A stretch of 64,000 nucleotides of DNA from an uncultured Spirochaetaceae bacterium (GTDB lineage: Bacteria > Spirochaetota > Spirochaetia > Sphaerochaetales > Sphaerochaetaceae): NCBI GenBank assembly GCA_944388955.1, contig CALXKJ010000006.1, positions 62,001 through 126,000 on the forward strand, read 5' to 3'. The notes under the pieces were generated by a model, which made no database searches, was not told where the DNA came from, and saw only the letters and a program-made list of their open reading frames with translations. A program made the translations under genes and the position numbers. Shown in pieces: positions 1 to 8,468 of the stretch. The first letter of the stretch is position 1. Each line of letters opens with the position of its first letter.

Positions 1-558
1 AGCTGGTCCTACTGTGAATGCCATTATGACAGTGCCGATTGTCAGAGAGCCGGAGGCGATTAGGCCTATTGCTATGGCTATGAAATCCCAGGCCATCCGC
101 AAAGCATAGAAGGGTATTGGGATGTGCTCGCTTGCCATTGCTGGAATCGTGTCAAATGGAGCTAGACCGAGGCCAGCATTCATATAGAGCGCTGCGGATA
201 CAAGGAATAGGACAAGAGCAATTGCGAATGTAATAGTCCTGTATGGCTGGGCAGTGAATATTTCAGATGAAAGGTATTTTCCCTCGAGGAATGTACAGAA
301 ATCTGATGTGTAGCCAATAAGCGTCATATTTGCGATTGTCCCGATGCCAATCATTTTCCGTCCCCAGATAATCTCGGGAATGAATAAGATTGCATTGATT
401 GTCAGCATGACTGAGCCCAGTGACATATTTAAGCGGGATGCGACAGAGGCGTTCATGAAGGATGATGTATCCGTTCCATATCCGACGCCAAGGAGGAATG
501 AGAGGAATATTCCCATTCCTATGACACCTGTAAACATCAGCATGATTTTCCTTCGCAT
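1..558 (-). CDS. YczE/YitT-like integral membrane protein, partial (C-terminus off the left edge)
   Basis: The frame stays open from an ATG at 558 to the window edge (186 codons). The product is very hydrophobic, with about five predicted membrane segments. Its start resembles YczE/DUF6198 proteins: a first helix rich in Gly (GVIGMGIFLSF), then a GYGTD stretch, and later LGLAPFDTIPA. The family has no settled biochemical role. The start at 558 is chosen because GGAGAA lies 6 nt upstream; in-frame ATGs further up (near 588 and 618) have no ribosome site. It follows lrgB on the same strand after 106 nt, so co-transcription is possible but not shown. Confidence 0.7.
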   Translation of the reverse strand, partial: MRRKIMLMFTGVIGMGIFLSFLLGVGYGTDTSSFMNASVASRLNMSLGSVMLTINAILFIPEIIWGRKMIGIGTIANMTLIGYTSDFCTFLEGKYLSSEIFTAQPYRTITFAIALVLFLVSAALYMNAGLGLAPFDTIPAMASEHIPIPFYALRMAWDFIAIAIGLIASGSLTIGTVIMAFTVGPA

Positions 559-664
559 TGTCTTCTCCAAAAGGATTATAAGCAGAAATGCATGCATTCC
601 GTCTATTGTTGTTATTATCGACGGCATTAACACATGGGGAAAATCCGCAAGCTGACTGCAGTTT

Positions 665-1348
665 TCAGAACAGCAGAAGCGAGAGTATGACAGTGATAAT
701 CCCAGACATCACAAGCGCAATTGATGAGAGTGCGCCCTGAACTTCTCCAAGTTCTATGGCTTTGCTTGTTCCGACTGCATGGCTCGCGCTTCCGAAAGCC
801 ATGCCCGATGCTATCTCATTCCTGATCCTGAATGCTTTGATGAGAACAGGACCGATTATGCTTCCTGTTATTCCTGTTATTATCACGGAGAGGACAGTAA
901 GCGATTCAATACCGCCAAGGTTCTGCGATACAGCAATTGCCATTGGGGTTGTGATGCTCTTCGGAATAAGTGACATCGTTATCTCATCAGAAAGTCCGAA
1001 TAATTTTGAGAGCGTAAGTACGATGAGTATTGATGACAATGAGCCTGCAAGGCTTCCTGCTGTGACAGAAAGAATATGTTTCTTCAGTAAATCCCTCTGC
1101 CTGTAGATTGTTATCGCGAGCACCGCTGTGGCAGGGGATAGAAACATGTTGATGATGTCGCCGCCATTGTCATACCACTCCAATGGAATACCTGTAACAA
1201 GAAGCAGCGGTATGATAATCAGATAAGATATGAGAAGCGGATTGAGAAGCGCCAGCTTTGTCTTTCTGTTTATCCAGCATCCAATGCTGTATGCAGCTAT
1301 GGATAAGGTTATCCCGAAAAATGGTGATGCGAATACTGTTTCCATCAT
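665..1348 (-). CDS. lrgB: LrgB family protein
   Basis: 227 aa, the usual LrgB length. Multiple membrane helices cover nearly the whole protein. Family features seen are the SLIPKSITTPMAIAVS segment near residue 130 and the GSASHAVGTSKA segment near residue 190. LrgB works with LrgA in the inner membrane; the pair is linked to control of murein hydrolase export, pyruvate uptake and programmed lysis in other bacteria. The start overlaps the lrgA stop by 4 nt (ATGA type), so the two are translationally coupled. No extra domains or truncation are visible. Confidence 0.93.
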   Translation of the reverse strand: MMETVFASPFFGITLSIAAYSIGCWINRKTKLALLNPLLISYLIIIPLLLVTGIPLEWYDNGGDIINMFLSPATAVLAITIYRQRDLLKKHILSVTAGSLAGSLSSILIVLTLSKLFGLSDEITMSLIPKSITTPMAIAVSQNLGGIESLTVLSVIITGITGSIIGPVLIKAFRIRNEIASGMAFGSASHAVGTSKAIELGEVQGALSSIALVMSGIITVILSLLLF

Positions 1349-1704
1349 TTCTCTTTTCTCTCCTCAAAGCGCATCACGAGGCTGACTGTCCCCGCTGTGA
1401 TAAGAAAGACGAGAACTGTAGACAGTATTGAGATGAGCAGAAACTGCCACCATATCGATGAAATCGTATCGAAATGCTCTATAACCTTCACTCCAGCTGG
1501 AATGAAGAAGAAAGCCATGTTCGAAAGCAGGAAGTCACTTTTCTCCTTTATGTGGTCAATCCTGAGTATTCCCGAAAATAGAGCGGCAAGCAGCAACAGC
1601 ATTGCGGCTATAGCTGAAGGAAACGGAAAAGGGAGCAATGCACTGACGATTTCTCCCATCAGACATAGAAAGAATATGATTGCAATCTGATAAAGTATCT
1701 TCAT
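1345..1704 (-). CDS. lrgA: CidA/LrgA family holin-like protein
   Basis: 119 aa with four predicted membrane helices and a short charged C-terminal tail (FEERKEK), as in CidA/LrgA proteins. The family motif LPFPFPSAIAAMLLLL is near residue 25, and FFFIPAGVKVIEHFD lies mid-protein. It forms an operon with lrgB directly downstream. No clear ribosome site precedes the ATG (upstream bases on the coding strand are GACCGGGCCAAC). The first gene of the next operon lies 193 nt away on the other strand, so promoters of both units must share that gap. Confidence 0.93.
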   Translation of the reverse strand: MKILYQIAIIFFLCLMGEIVSALLPFPFPSAIAAMLLLLAALFSGILRIDHIKEKSDFLLSNMAFFFIPAGVKVIEHFDTISSIWWQFLLISILSTVLVFLITAGTVSLVMRFEERKEK

Positions 1705-1789
1705 GTTGGCCCGGTCAGGAAATTTATCACAGAAGCTGCTTTTTCTGCTACATATCTTTTTCCATTAATCGGTAAAAAATAATCTGTAA

Positions 1790-1865
1790 TAGGTAGCCCC
1801 TGTCGGAAAATGCTGATACTATCGGGGTGGGATATATCTGGAGGCTAAGGGGAAACCCGTAGACA
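1790..1865 (+). promoter_or_regulatory. possible structured 5' leader of the amino-acid ABC operon
   Basis: Between the likely promoter region and the ABC ATPase start lies a G/C-richer stretch in an otherwise A/T-rich gap. It can form GCCCC (near 1797) with GGGGT (near 1825), CTGTC (near 1801) with GACAG (1862-1866), and a small hairpin GGGG-AAA-CCC (near 1850). These pairings compete or nest, as in a riboswitch or attenuator. I tried to match glycine, lysine, glutamine, SAM, guanidine and T-box consensus sequences and found no match, so this is only a candidate. Confidence 0.25.
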
Positions 1866-1897
1866 GTGAATCACTATTTGTTTTTTAAGGAAGTGCA

Positions 1898-3010
1898 ATG
1901 ATAGAGATCAAGCACCTGAGAAAAGTATTTGATGATGACACAATCCCGCTGAAAGACATTGACGTAACAATTAACGACGGCGATGTGATTTCCATCATCG
2001 GGCCTTCCGGTACAGGCAAATCAACGTTATTGAGATGTATCAACATGCTGACAGAGCCAACATCTGGCAGCATTGTTGTTGATGGACAGGATATAACGGA
2101 AAGAGGCTGTAATCTCAACGAGATCCGCAAGAAGATGGGGATGGTTTTCCAGTCCTTCAATCTCTTCGGACACCTCACGATAATCGAGAACATAATGAAT
2201 CCTCAGATCACGCTTCTCGGACGCAGCAGGCAGGAAGCCTATGACAAGGCAATGTACCTTCTGCAGCAAGTCGGTCTGGCATCGAAAGTCTTCGCTTATC
2301 CTGAAGAGCTTTCGGGTGGCCAGCAGCAGAGAATCGCGATTGCAAGAACGCTTGCAATGGATCCTGATATCATTCTTTTCGATGAGCCGACATCCGCGCT
2401 CGACCCATCGATGATCGGGGAAGTCCAGTCTGTAATCAAGATGCTCGCAAAGAGCGGACGTACGATGATGATTGTCACCCACGAGATGGATTTCGCGAGG
2501 AAAATCTCCAACAGGATTCTCTTCATGTATGATGGCTATATCTATGAAGAAGGAACTCCAAAAGAAATATTCGAGCATCCGAAGCGTGAGATAACAAAGC
2601 GCTTTATCCAGCGTCTTTCATCACTTACATATAAGATTGACTCAATGGATTTCGATCTGGAAGCGATGAATGATGAGCTCAACGCTTATGGCGAGAAGCT
2701 ACTTATCGAGGCAGAGCGTCTGAGTAAGCTTTCTCTCGCTGTTGAGGAAATATGCATAAACAATATCGCGGCAGATTCTGATGTTCCGGATATCCTTGTC
2801 AAGATAGAGTATTCAGAAAAACTCGACATTCTTACGCTTCTTATCTGCTACAAAGGTGAGAAGTTCGATGTCCACTCATCAGGCAGTAAACTCTTCCAGG
2901 ATCTTCTTGCAGAGCACACCACGGAAGTGAAGCAGGATGATATCACATCGGATCCGATGGGATACGAGCATCTCATCTCTATGCGTTTCAGATGGGCGGA
3001 GGAAGAATGA
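1898..3010 (+). CDS. polar amino-acid ABC transporter ATPase with C-terminal GHKL-like extension
   Basis: 370 aa, about 125 longer than a typical GlnQ-type ATPase. Residues 1-240 form the ABC domain: Walker A GPSGTGKST at 35-43, signature LSGGQQQR near 138, Walker B ILFDEPTSALDP near 160, and the switch His in THEMDFA. Residues about 250-370 look like an RsbW-type GHKL ATPase: LAVEEICINN resembles the N box, and LLICYKGEKFD resembles the G1 box with its Asp replaced. This tail is probably degenerate. The next gene overlaps the stop, so ATPase and permease are coupled. The start has AAGGAAG 6 nt upstream. Predicted role: energising amino-acid import at the inner membrane face. Confidence 0.88.
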   Translation: MIEIKHLRKVFDDDTIPLKDIDVTINDGDVISIIGPSGTGKSTLLRCINMLTEPTSGSIVVDGQDITERGCNLNEIRKKMGMVFQSFNLFGHLTIIENIMNPQITLLGRSRQEAYDKAMYLLQQVGLASKVFAYPEELSGGQQQRIAIARTLAMDPDIILFDEPTSALDPSMIGEVQSVIKMLAKSGRTMMIVTHEMDFARKISNRILFMYDGYIYEEGTPKEIFEHPKREITKRFIQRLSSLTYKIDSMDFDLEAMNDELNAYGEKLLIEAERLSKLSLAVEEICINNIAADSDVPDILVKIEYSEKLDILTLLICYKGEKFDVHSSGSKLFQDLLAEHTTEVKQDDITSDPMGYEHLISMRFRWAEEE

Positions 3011-4515
3011 TGAAAAGATTTGCTGCAATGCTGATGGCTGTTTTTATCGCGGCTTCATTTGCCTTCGCTGCAAGTGAATACAAGGAAATCGAGGATCTCG
3101 ATGGAAAGAATATCGGTGTACAGACTGCCGTACTATACGAAGAGCTGATCCAGGATCGTGTACCGAATAGCAAGATACAGTACTACACGATGCCTAATGA
3201 CATGATACTCGCACTGCAATCCGGAAAAGTCGATGCGTATCTTATAGAAGAGGTGAGCTATGGAGTTCAGAAGAAGAACCATCCTGAGCTTACTGTACTC
3301 GACGAGCCCGCGGGGTATATCAACGCGACATGCATAATAGGCAATAATGAGCGCCAGGACAGGCTTCTCTCGGAGCTCAATGCATTTATCGCCGAAAGCA
3401 ATGAAAATGGTCTTCTTGCTGAGCTCTATGATTACTGGATCGCGGATTTCGATCCTGTGAATGATACTTGTGATATAACAGGTTTCACCGGTGAGAATGG
3501 CACAATCGCGGTGGCTGTAGAAGGCGGATATGAGCCTTTTTCTTTCATCAGCAATGGCAATATCTCTGGTTTTGATGTTGATTTCGTATGCCGCTTTGCA
3601 CGTGCATATGGCTATACTCCAGAGTTCTATGAAGTACCTTTTGAGGCGATTGCCCCTGGTGTTGAGAGCGGAAAGTATGATATCGGAATGAATATCGTTG
3701 TCAGCGCTGAGCGCAATGAGACAGGAACGCTTTCCGATGTCTATTATTCGACACCTATCAGACTGGTTATCCTTGGTGAGGATGATTCTGCGCCAGGATT
3801 CTTCGAGCAGCTTAAGCTGAGCTTTGAGAAGACATTCCTCAGGGAATCACGCTGGGTGCTTTTCGTCCAGGGCGCAGGTGTCACTATCCTTATCACAGTA
3901 ATGTCAATCATAGCTGGCACTATACTTGGATTCCTTGTATATATCCTCTGCAGAAAGGGTAGCAAGATAGCTAATAAAGCTACTGATTTCTTCCTGTGGC
4001 TCATCCATGGAATGCCTACGGTTCTGCTGCTTATGATTCTCTATTACATCGTCTTCGGCTCATCATCGCTGAGCGGTATGTGGGTATCCGTTGTCGGATT
4101 CTCTCTGATGTTCGCATGCTCCATGATTGATATGCTTCATGTCGGATGCAACGCAATCGGCAAAGGTCAGATGGAAGCTTCCAGAGCCTTGGGATACTCA
4201 GATGGCCAGAGCTTCTTCAGGATAATACTGCCGCAGGCGGCTCAGCATTTCCTGCCTATTTACCGTAATGATGTCGTGACGCTGATCAAGGAGACATCTG
4301 TTGTCGGCTATATCGCGGTTCTGGATCTGACTAAGATAAGCGATCTTGTCAGAAGCCGTACATATGAGGCGTTCTTCCCGCTTATCGTGACAGCAATCAT
4401 GTACTTCGTGATATCTGCATTGCTGACGAAAATAGTGACTATGGTAGAGCACGCGATAGACCCGAAGAGAAGAAAGAAAGATAAGATTCTCAAGGGCATT
4501 GTGGAAGCCGAATGA
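3007..4515 (+). CDS. amino-acid ABC transporter, fused substrate-binding and permease protein
   Basis: About 502 aa. A signal peptide (MKRFAAMLMAVFIAASFAFA) is followed by two solute-binding type 3 half-regions. The first (about 25-160) starts at DLDGKNIGVQTA and is probably degenerate. The second (about 165-265) contains AVEGGYEPFSF and GFDVDFVCRFA. From about residue 285 there is a HisM/GlnP-type permease with five helices and the EAA loop (EASRALGYSDGQSFFRIILPQA). Such SBP-permease fusions are known in several phyla. The start at 3007 or 3010 has GGAGG upstream; both overlap the ATPase stop. A terminator follows at 4520. Confidence 0.9.
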   Translation: MMKRFAAMLMAVFIAASFAFAASEYKEIEDLDGKNIGVQTAVLYEELIQDRVPNSKIQYYTMPNDMILALQSGKVDAYLIEEVSYGVQKKNHPELTVLDEPAGYINATCIIGNNERQDRLLSELNAFIAESNENGLLAELYDYWIADFDPVNDTCDITGFTGENGTIAVAVEGGYEPFSFISNGNISGFDVDFVCRFARAYGYTPEFYEVPFEAIAPGVESGKYDIGMNIVVSAERNETGTLSDVYYSTPIRLVILGEDDSAPGFFEQLKLSFEKTFLRESRWVLFVQGAGVTILITVMSIIAGTILGFLVYILCRKGSKIANKATDFFLWLIHGMPTVLLLMILYYIVFGSSSLSGMWVSVVGFSLMFACSMIDMLHVGCNAIGKGQMEASRALGYSDGQSFFRIILPQAAQHFLPIYRNDVVTLIKETSVVGYIAVLDLTKISDLVRSRTYEAFFPLIVTAIMYFVISALLTKIVTMVEHAIDPKRRKKDKILKGIVEAE

Positions 4516-4519
4516 TATA

Positions 4520-4545
4520 AGCCGGGCACTGGTCCCGGCTTTTTC
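4520..4545 (+). terminator. rho-independent terminator after the amino-acid ABC operon
   Basis: A 7-bp stem AGCCGGG / CCCGGCT with a 7-nt loop is followed by TTTT. It starts just after the permease stop codon and ends just before the DUF554 stop on the opposite strand. Confidence 0.8.
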
Positions 4546-4546
4546 A

Positions 4547-5242
4547 TCAGCTGTTGAAAATCAATCCTGCGATATAGAAAACGACAGGTACGAATGGGGC
4601 AAGGATGAAATTGCCTATCTTTATCTTCGTGATTTCCATCAGATTAAGGGATATGCCGACGATAAGAAGGGAGCCTATGACAGACATCTGGTTGATGACT
4701 TCCTCGGTAGCTATCTGGGCAATGGTGCCTGAGAATAGAGTGATAAGCGCTTCGTAGATAAGCACTGGAATCGCGGCCAGAGAACAGCCGAAGCCTTTTG
4801 TTGCTGCCATTATGAAGACAACAAGTGCATCGATACAGGATTTTGCGAGAAATGTGCTGTATGTACCTTTAGTGCCGCTCTCGATACCACCCACGATGGC
4901 CATCGCACCGACACACACGAAAAGCGTTGCTGATACAAAGCCATCCGCCACGCTTCCGCTTTCGGATGGAAGCTTTCTCTCGACATACATTCCAAGCTTA
5001 TTGAAGGCGGCATCGAAATCTATGGCTTCGCCTATAATCACACCGATTGCGACTGAAAGAACAAGCATCACGGAATCCATTCCCTTTACGATTCCAGTGA
5101 TGCCTACATAGAGAACACATAGCCCTAGAGCGAGCATCAGCGTCCTCTTCATCTTCTCCGGAAGCCCTTTCCTGAAGAAGGCTCCCATGATTCCTGCTAC
5201 AGCGACGCAGAATGCATTGATGAATACTCCAGTGAAGTTCAT
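4547..5242 (-). CDS. DUF554 family membrane protein (YdfK/YqgA-like)
   Basis: 231 aa, normal for DUF554. Seven or so membrane helices; conserved patterns are the N-terminal NAFCVAVAGIMGAFFRKGLPE, and FVCVGAMAIVGGIESG followed by AKSCIDALV in the middle. The family is an inner-membrane protein of unknown transport function. No Shine-Dalgarno site precedes the ATG; instead TAATAT (5249-5254 on the plus strand, read on the minus strand) sits 6 nt upstream, so the message may be leaderless. The FN3 protein gene lies 41 nt upstream on the same strand. Confidence 0.9.
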   Translation of the reverse strand: MNFTGVFINAFCVAVAGIMGAFFRKGLPEKMKRTLMLALGLCVLYVGITGIVKGMDSVMLVLSVAIGVIIGEAIDFDAAFNKLGMYVERKLPSESGSVADGFVSATLFVCVGAMAIVGGIESGTKGTYSTFLAKSCIDALVVFIMAATKGFGCSLAAIPVLIYEALITLFSGTIAQIATEEVINQMSVIGSLLIVGISLNLMEITKIKIGNFILAPFVPVVFYIAGLIFNS

Positions 5243-5248
5243 GCGGGA

Positions 5249-5276
5249 ATATTACAACTTCTTCTCGCCGCTGTAT
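5249..5276 (-). promoter_or_regulatory. candidate promoter giving a leaderless DUF554 mRNA
   Basis: Read on the minus strand, TATACA is followed 17 nt later by TAATAT, which is 6 nt from the ATG at 5242. A sigma70-type start site would fall on or next to the start codon. Confidence 0.45.
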
Positions 5277-5283
5277 ATTTGTT

Positions 5284-6102
5284 TCAGTCCGAGATTCTAT
5301 TCATTATCAATTCGTCTCCCTCGCCTGGATTAGGGTTCTTGAAGAGTATTGACTCTGCCATTCCCGCTCCGCTTGTGAGGAATGCCATTTTCTTCTCTCC
5401 GTCCTCCATGAAGAAACGATATGATGATACGGAATCAACAGCGAGTCCCAGAGCTCTTGATTGGATATATGCCTTTCCGCTGTCATAGCCGATTGAAACG
5501 CTATCGAGTCTCCATTTTGATGGCTTGAAAATCGAAGTATTAAGGCGGTCTGCGTTGAGCCTGTACGATGTGCCTACTGTGCTGTCATCTTTGTAATCCA
5601 CCCATTCACCGGATGCTGGATCATCGAAATCATAAAGTGGGAAGATCTTCGCTTCTGTCCCATCATCCATAATCATATAAATAAGATGGTACTGTCCGAA
5701 TGATGGATCTGTAGCTGTTTCGATTCTCAGCTTCACACTCTTCATCTTGCCATTGTTGTCATCATCAGTCTGGTTTATCCATTCGTATATTCCATCCCAG
5801 CTGTCTGTCGTGACGGTCATGAAAGATGCGTCAAGCGTGTTGTTTGCCTCATCGCGGGCCGCGATAGAGAAGCTATATTCGGTATTGGAAGGAAGATTGC
5901 CTAGCCTGTATGAGTATGTCCCTTCCGGAAGTCTGACGATGAAATCCTGACCATTGTAGATGTCATAGAAAGATGCGCCCTCGACAGCATTCCACGTGAA
6001 GCAGATAGCTGATGGCTCTGCATAAGCTTTTGCATCAAGAGATGCGAAAGCAAAGGATGCTGCCAGAATGAGAATCAGCAGTAATACTGAAATACGTTTC
6101 AT
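5284..6102 (-). CDS. secreted protein with a fibronectin type III-like domain
   Basis: 272 aa. A Sec signal peptide (MKRISVLLLILILAASFAFA) precedes a type III fibronectin-like module at about 27-103: TWNAVEGASFYDIYNG, then LPSNTEYSFSIAA. The remaining 165 residues have many Asp/Tyr/Ser and no family I recognise; a beta-rich fold is likely. The start at 6102 has GGAGG 6 nt upstream; an ATG 24 nt further up lacks a site. No catalytic residues are apparent, so binding or envelope structure is a guess. The product is probably periplasmic or surface exposed. Confidence 0.7.
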   Translation of the reverse strand: MKRISVLLLILILAASFAFASLDAKAYAEPSAICFTWNAVEGASFYDIYNGQDFIVRLPEGTYSYRLGNLPSNTEYSFSIAARDEANNTLDASFMTVTTDSWDGIYEWINQTDDDNNGKMKSVKLRIETATDPSFGQYHLIYMIMDDGTEAKIFPLYDFDDPASGEWVDYKDDSTVGTSYRLNADRLNTSIFKPSKWRLDSVSIGYDSGKAYIQSRALGLAVDSVSSYRFFMEDGEKKMAFLTSGAGMAESILFKNPNPGEGDELIMNRISD

Positions 6103-6199
6103 ATTTCCTCCGCAACAAGCATGCATGCAAATTCCTTTTTTGTCTATTTGTCATTTTGTGTAAGAATCCGATTCCATTTGTCAGCTTATTGTGCCATTG

Positions 6200-6227
6200 T
6201 TGTACATTTTTGTATCTGCTATATAAG
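6200..6227 (+). promoter_or_regulatory. sigma70-type promoter for the DUF1538/PII operon
   Basis: TTGTAC (6200-6205) and TATAAG (6222-6227) are spaced 16 nt apart in an A/T-rich gap. Transcription would begin near 6234, leaving about 46 nt before the proposed GTG start. Confidence 0.5.
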
Positions 6228-6279
6228 AAATTATCCGTTTTGCATTGCCTTGGTTTTTCTTTTTGGTTACCCTTTGATT

Positions 6280-7803
6280 GTGAATCCTAAGCTTAAAGAA
6301 AAAATAACAGAGTCACTTCAGGCTGTACTACCTATTACGCTGATTGTCATAGCAATCAGTGTGATTCTTGTTCCTATTGACATCGGAGCGATGGCTGTTT
6401 TTCTTATCGGCGCAATGCTCCTCGTCGTAGGGATGGGATTCTTCCAGCTTGGTGCAGAGATGTCCATGACGCCTTTAGGCGAGGGCATTGGAGCAAGCAT
6501 GTCGCATTGCCGGCATGTCATTCTTATTGCGGCTGTTGGTTTCGTGATGGGCACGATAATCACGATGTCTGAGCCAGATCTGCAGGTTCTTGCTGAGCAG
6601 GTGCCAGCTATACCTAACATGACTCTTATAGTCACTGTTGCGGTAGGTGTCGGTATTTTCCTTGCTATAGCGATTCTCAGGATCCTGATGCAGATAAGCC
6701 TTGCTGCAATGCTGGCGTTTTTCTACCCGGTTGCTATCATCGCGTCGTTCTTCGTCCCATCAAGCTTCATTGCTGTCGCTTTTGATTCAGGTGGCGTGAC
6801 AACAGGACCGATGACAGTTCCTTTCATAATGGCTATGGGTGTCGGACTTGCATCTGTCAGAAGTGATAAGAATGCCGCAAGTGATAGCTTTGGTCTTGTT
6901 GCTTTATCGAGTATAGGTCCGATTCTCGCTGTGCTTCTCTTAGGTATCTTCTACACACCATCGGAAGCGGAGTATACGCTTTCGGAGATGAGCCATGTCG
7001 GCACCACAATTGATGCTGCAAGAGAGTTCACATATAACTTTCCCCGGTATTTCAGGGAGGTCTCATTCTCTCTCCTGCCTGTATTCGCTGTTTTCCTTGT
7101 TTTCCAGCTTCTCTCAAGGAGATACAAGAAGGTACAGTTCTTCAGGCTTGTTATCGGATTCATCTATACATATTTCGGTCTTGTGCTCTTCCTTTGCGGA
7201 GCGAATGTCGGATTTGCCTCTGTCGGAGCGGCTCTTGGTGAAGCTATTGCTTCTTCAAGGGTTTCAGAGTGGCTTCTTATACCGCTTGGCATGCTGATTG
7301 GCTATTACCTTGTAAAGGCGGAGCCTGCTATACAGGTTCTCAACAGGCAGGTTGATAGCGTAACCAATGGCGCTGTATCGGCAAAAGCTATGAATACATG
7401 TCTCTCGATAGGCGTTTCCGTTTCAGTAGGGCTTGCGATGCTTCGTGTTATCACAGGGCTGCCTATTTACTGGATTATAATCCCCGGATATGCAATCGCA
7501 ATCATCCTTTCATTTATCGTGCCGAAGATCTTCATCGGTATCGCATTTGACTCAGGTGGAGTTGCCAGCGGTCCGATGACCACAGCTTTCCTACTGCCGT
7601 TGAGCATCGGTGCATGCAATGCGCTTGGCGGAAATATGATGACTGACGCATTCGGAGTCGTCGCGCTTGTATCTCTGACACCTCTTATCGCTATTCAGAT
7701 AATGGGCTTCAATTACAAGATCAAGATGAAGAGCGCCGCTCATAGAGTCGCAGTCGGAGCCTCTGACGGCATCGTTGAATTCAAGGAGGCCTGGTATGCC
7801 TGA
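6280..7803 (+). CDS. DUF1538 domain membrane protein (tandem repeat, putative transporter)
   Basis: About 507 aa with two DUF1538 halves. Each half has the signature AFDSGGV followed by GPMT (near residues 167 and 425) and a D-FG-VAL motif (DSFGLVALSSIGP, DAFGVVALVSLTP), so it is an internally duplicated membrane protein. DUF1538 proteins commonly sit beside PII-like regulators, as here. Substrate is unknown. The start is uncertain: GTG at 6280 (or TTG at 6274) begins the conserved region NPKLKEKITESLQ, but no clear ribosome site is visible; the open frame extends up to 6121. The stop overlaps the next start by 8 nt. Confidence 0.85.
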   Translation: MNPKLKEKITESLQAVLPITLIVIAISVILVPIDIGAMAVFLIGAMLLVVGMGFFQLGAEMSMTPLGEGIGASMSHCRHVILIAAVGFVMGTIITMSEPDLQVLAEQVPAIPNMTLIVTVAVGVGIFLAIAILRILMQISLAAMLAFFYPVAIIASFFVPSSFIAVAFDSGGVTTGPMTVPFIMAMGVGLASVRSDKNAASDSFGLVALSSIGPILAVLLLGIFYTPSEAEYTLSEMSHVGTTIDAAREFTYNFPRYFREVSFSLLPVFAVFLVFQLLSRRYKKVQFFRLVIGFIYTYFGLVLFLCGANVGFASVGAALGEAIASSRVSEWLLIPLGMLIGYYLVKAEPAIQVLNRQVDSVTNGAVSAKAMNTCLSIGVSVSVGLAMLRVITGLPIYWIIIPGYAIAIILSFIVPKIFIGIAFDSGGVASGPMTTAFLLPLSIGACNALGGNMMTDAFGVVALVSLTPLIAIQIMGFNYKIKMKSAAHRVAVGASDGIVEFKEAWYA

Positions 7804-8467
7804 TATGAAGTTCTATCGTATTCTTATTCTCATAGCTGGGCATGATATAGCTGAAAAAGCCGAGACTCTTCTCTCTGAAGAGGGAATTCCTGTTCAGTAC
7901 AGCATGAAAGTTCACGGCACGGCTTCCAGTGAAATCATGAATATGTTCGGTCTCGGTACGCCCGAGAAGGACATGCTTGTTACAGTTGCTCCCCAGAAAG
8001 AGGCATCAGGATTCCTGAGGCTTTTCAGGAAAAAGCTCTATCTGGGTATGCCAAATACAGGGATAGCGTTCACAATTCCTGTTTCAGGTGGCTCAAAGCG
8101 TCTGTTTGAGCTTGTGGATTTAGCAGAAAACAAAGAAGGAGATATAGTGATGGCTGAAGAAGGAAGAGATTCCTCAATGATAATAGCAATAGTGGATCAG
8201 GGAGCGAGCGAAGATGTCATGAAAGCGGCACGCCCTGCGGGTGCTACAGGCGGAACTGTTTTCCATTCAAGGCGCCTTGGTGAGGAGAACGCTGTAAAGC
8301 TGTGGGGTATCTCAGTACAGGAAGAGAGGGAAATCGTGATGATTCTTGCCAGAAACAGCCGCAAGAAAGAGATTATGGATGCCATAAACAGTGCCTGCGG
8401 CATGGCGACAGATTCCCATGGCGTTGTGTTCTCTGTTCCTATTGCTGACATAGAAGGCATCGGCTGA
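7796..8467 (+). CDS. PII-like signalling protein, two tandem domains
   Basis: 223 aa, twice a GlnB. The N-terminal half (about 4-105) and C-terminal half (about 120-220) each read as a ferredoxin-like PII fold; the second contains AGATGGTVFHSRRLG and HGVVFSVPI, matching PII strands. The canonical uridylylated T-loop Tyr is not evident. PII-like proteins next to DUF1538 probably gate the transporter in response to a small ligand (inference from the known pairing). The start at 7796 has AAGGAGG 6 nt upstream and lies inside the DUF1538 gene end. Confidence 0.85.
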   Translation: MPDMKFYRILILIAGHDIAEKAETLLSEEGIPVQYSMKVHGTASSEIMNMFGLGTPEKDMLVTVAPQKEASGFLRLFRKKLYLGMPNTGIAFTIPVSGGSKRLFELVDLAENKEGDIVMAEEGRDSSMIIAIVDQGASEDVMKAARPAGATGGTVFHSRRLGEENAVKLWGISVQEEREIVMILARNSRKKEIMDAINSACGMATDSHGVVFSVPIADIEGIG

Positions 8468-8468
8468 T

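Noticed and set aside
6121-6279. Longer N-terminus for the DUF1538 protein from 6121
   Set aside because: The added 53 residues cover a good promoter (6200-6227) and do not belong to the family; DUF1538 similarity starts near NPKLKEK.
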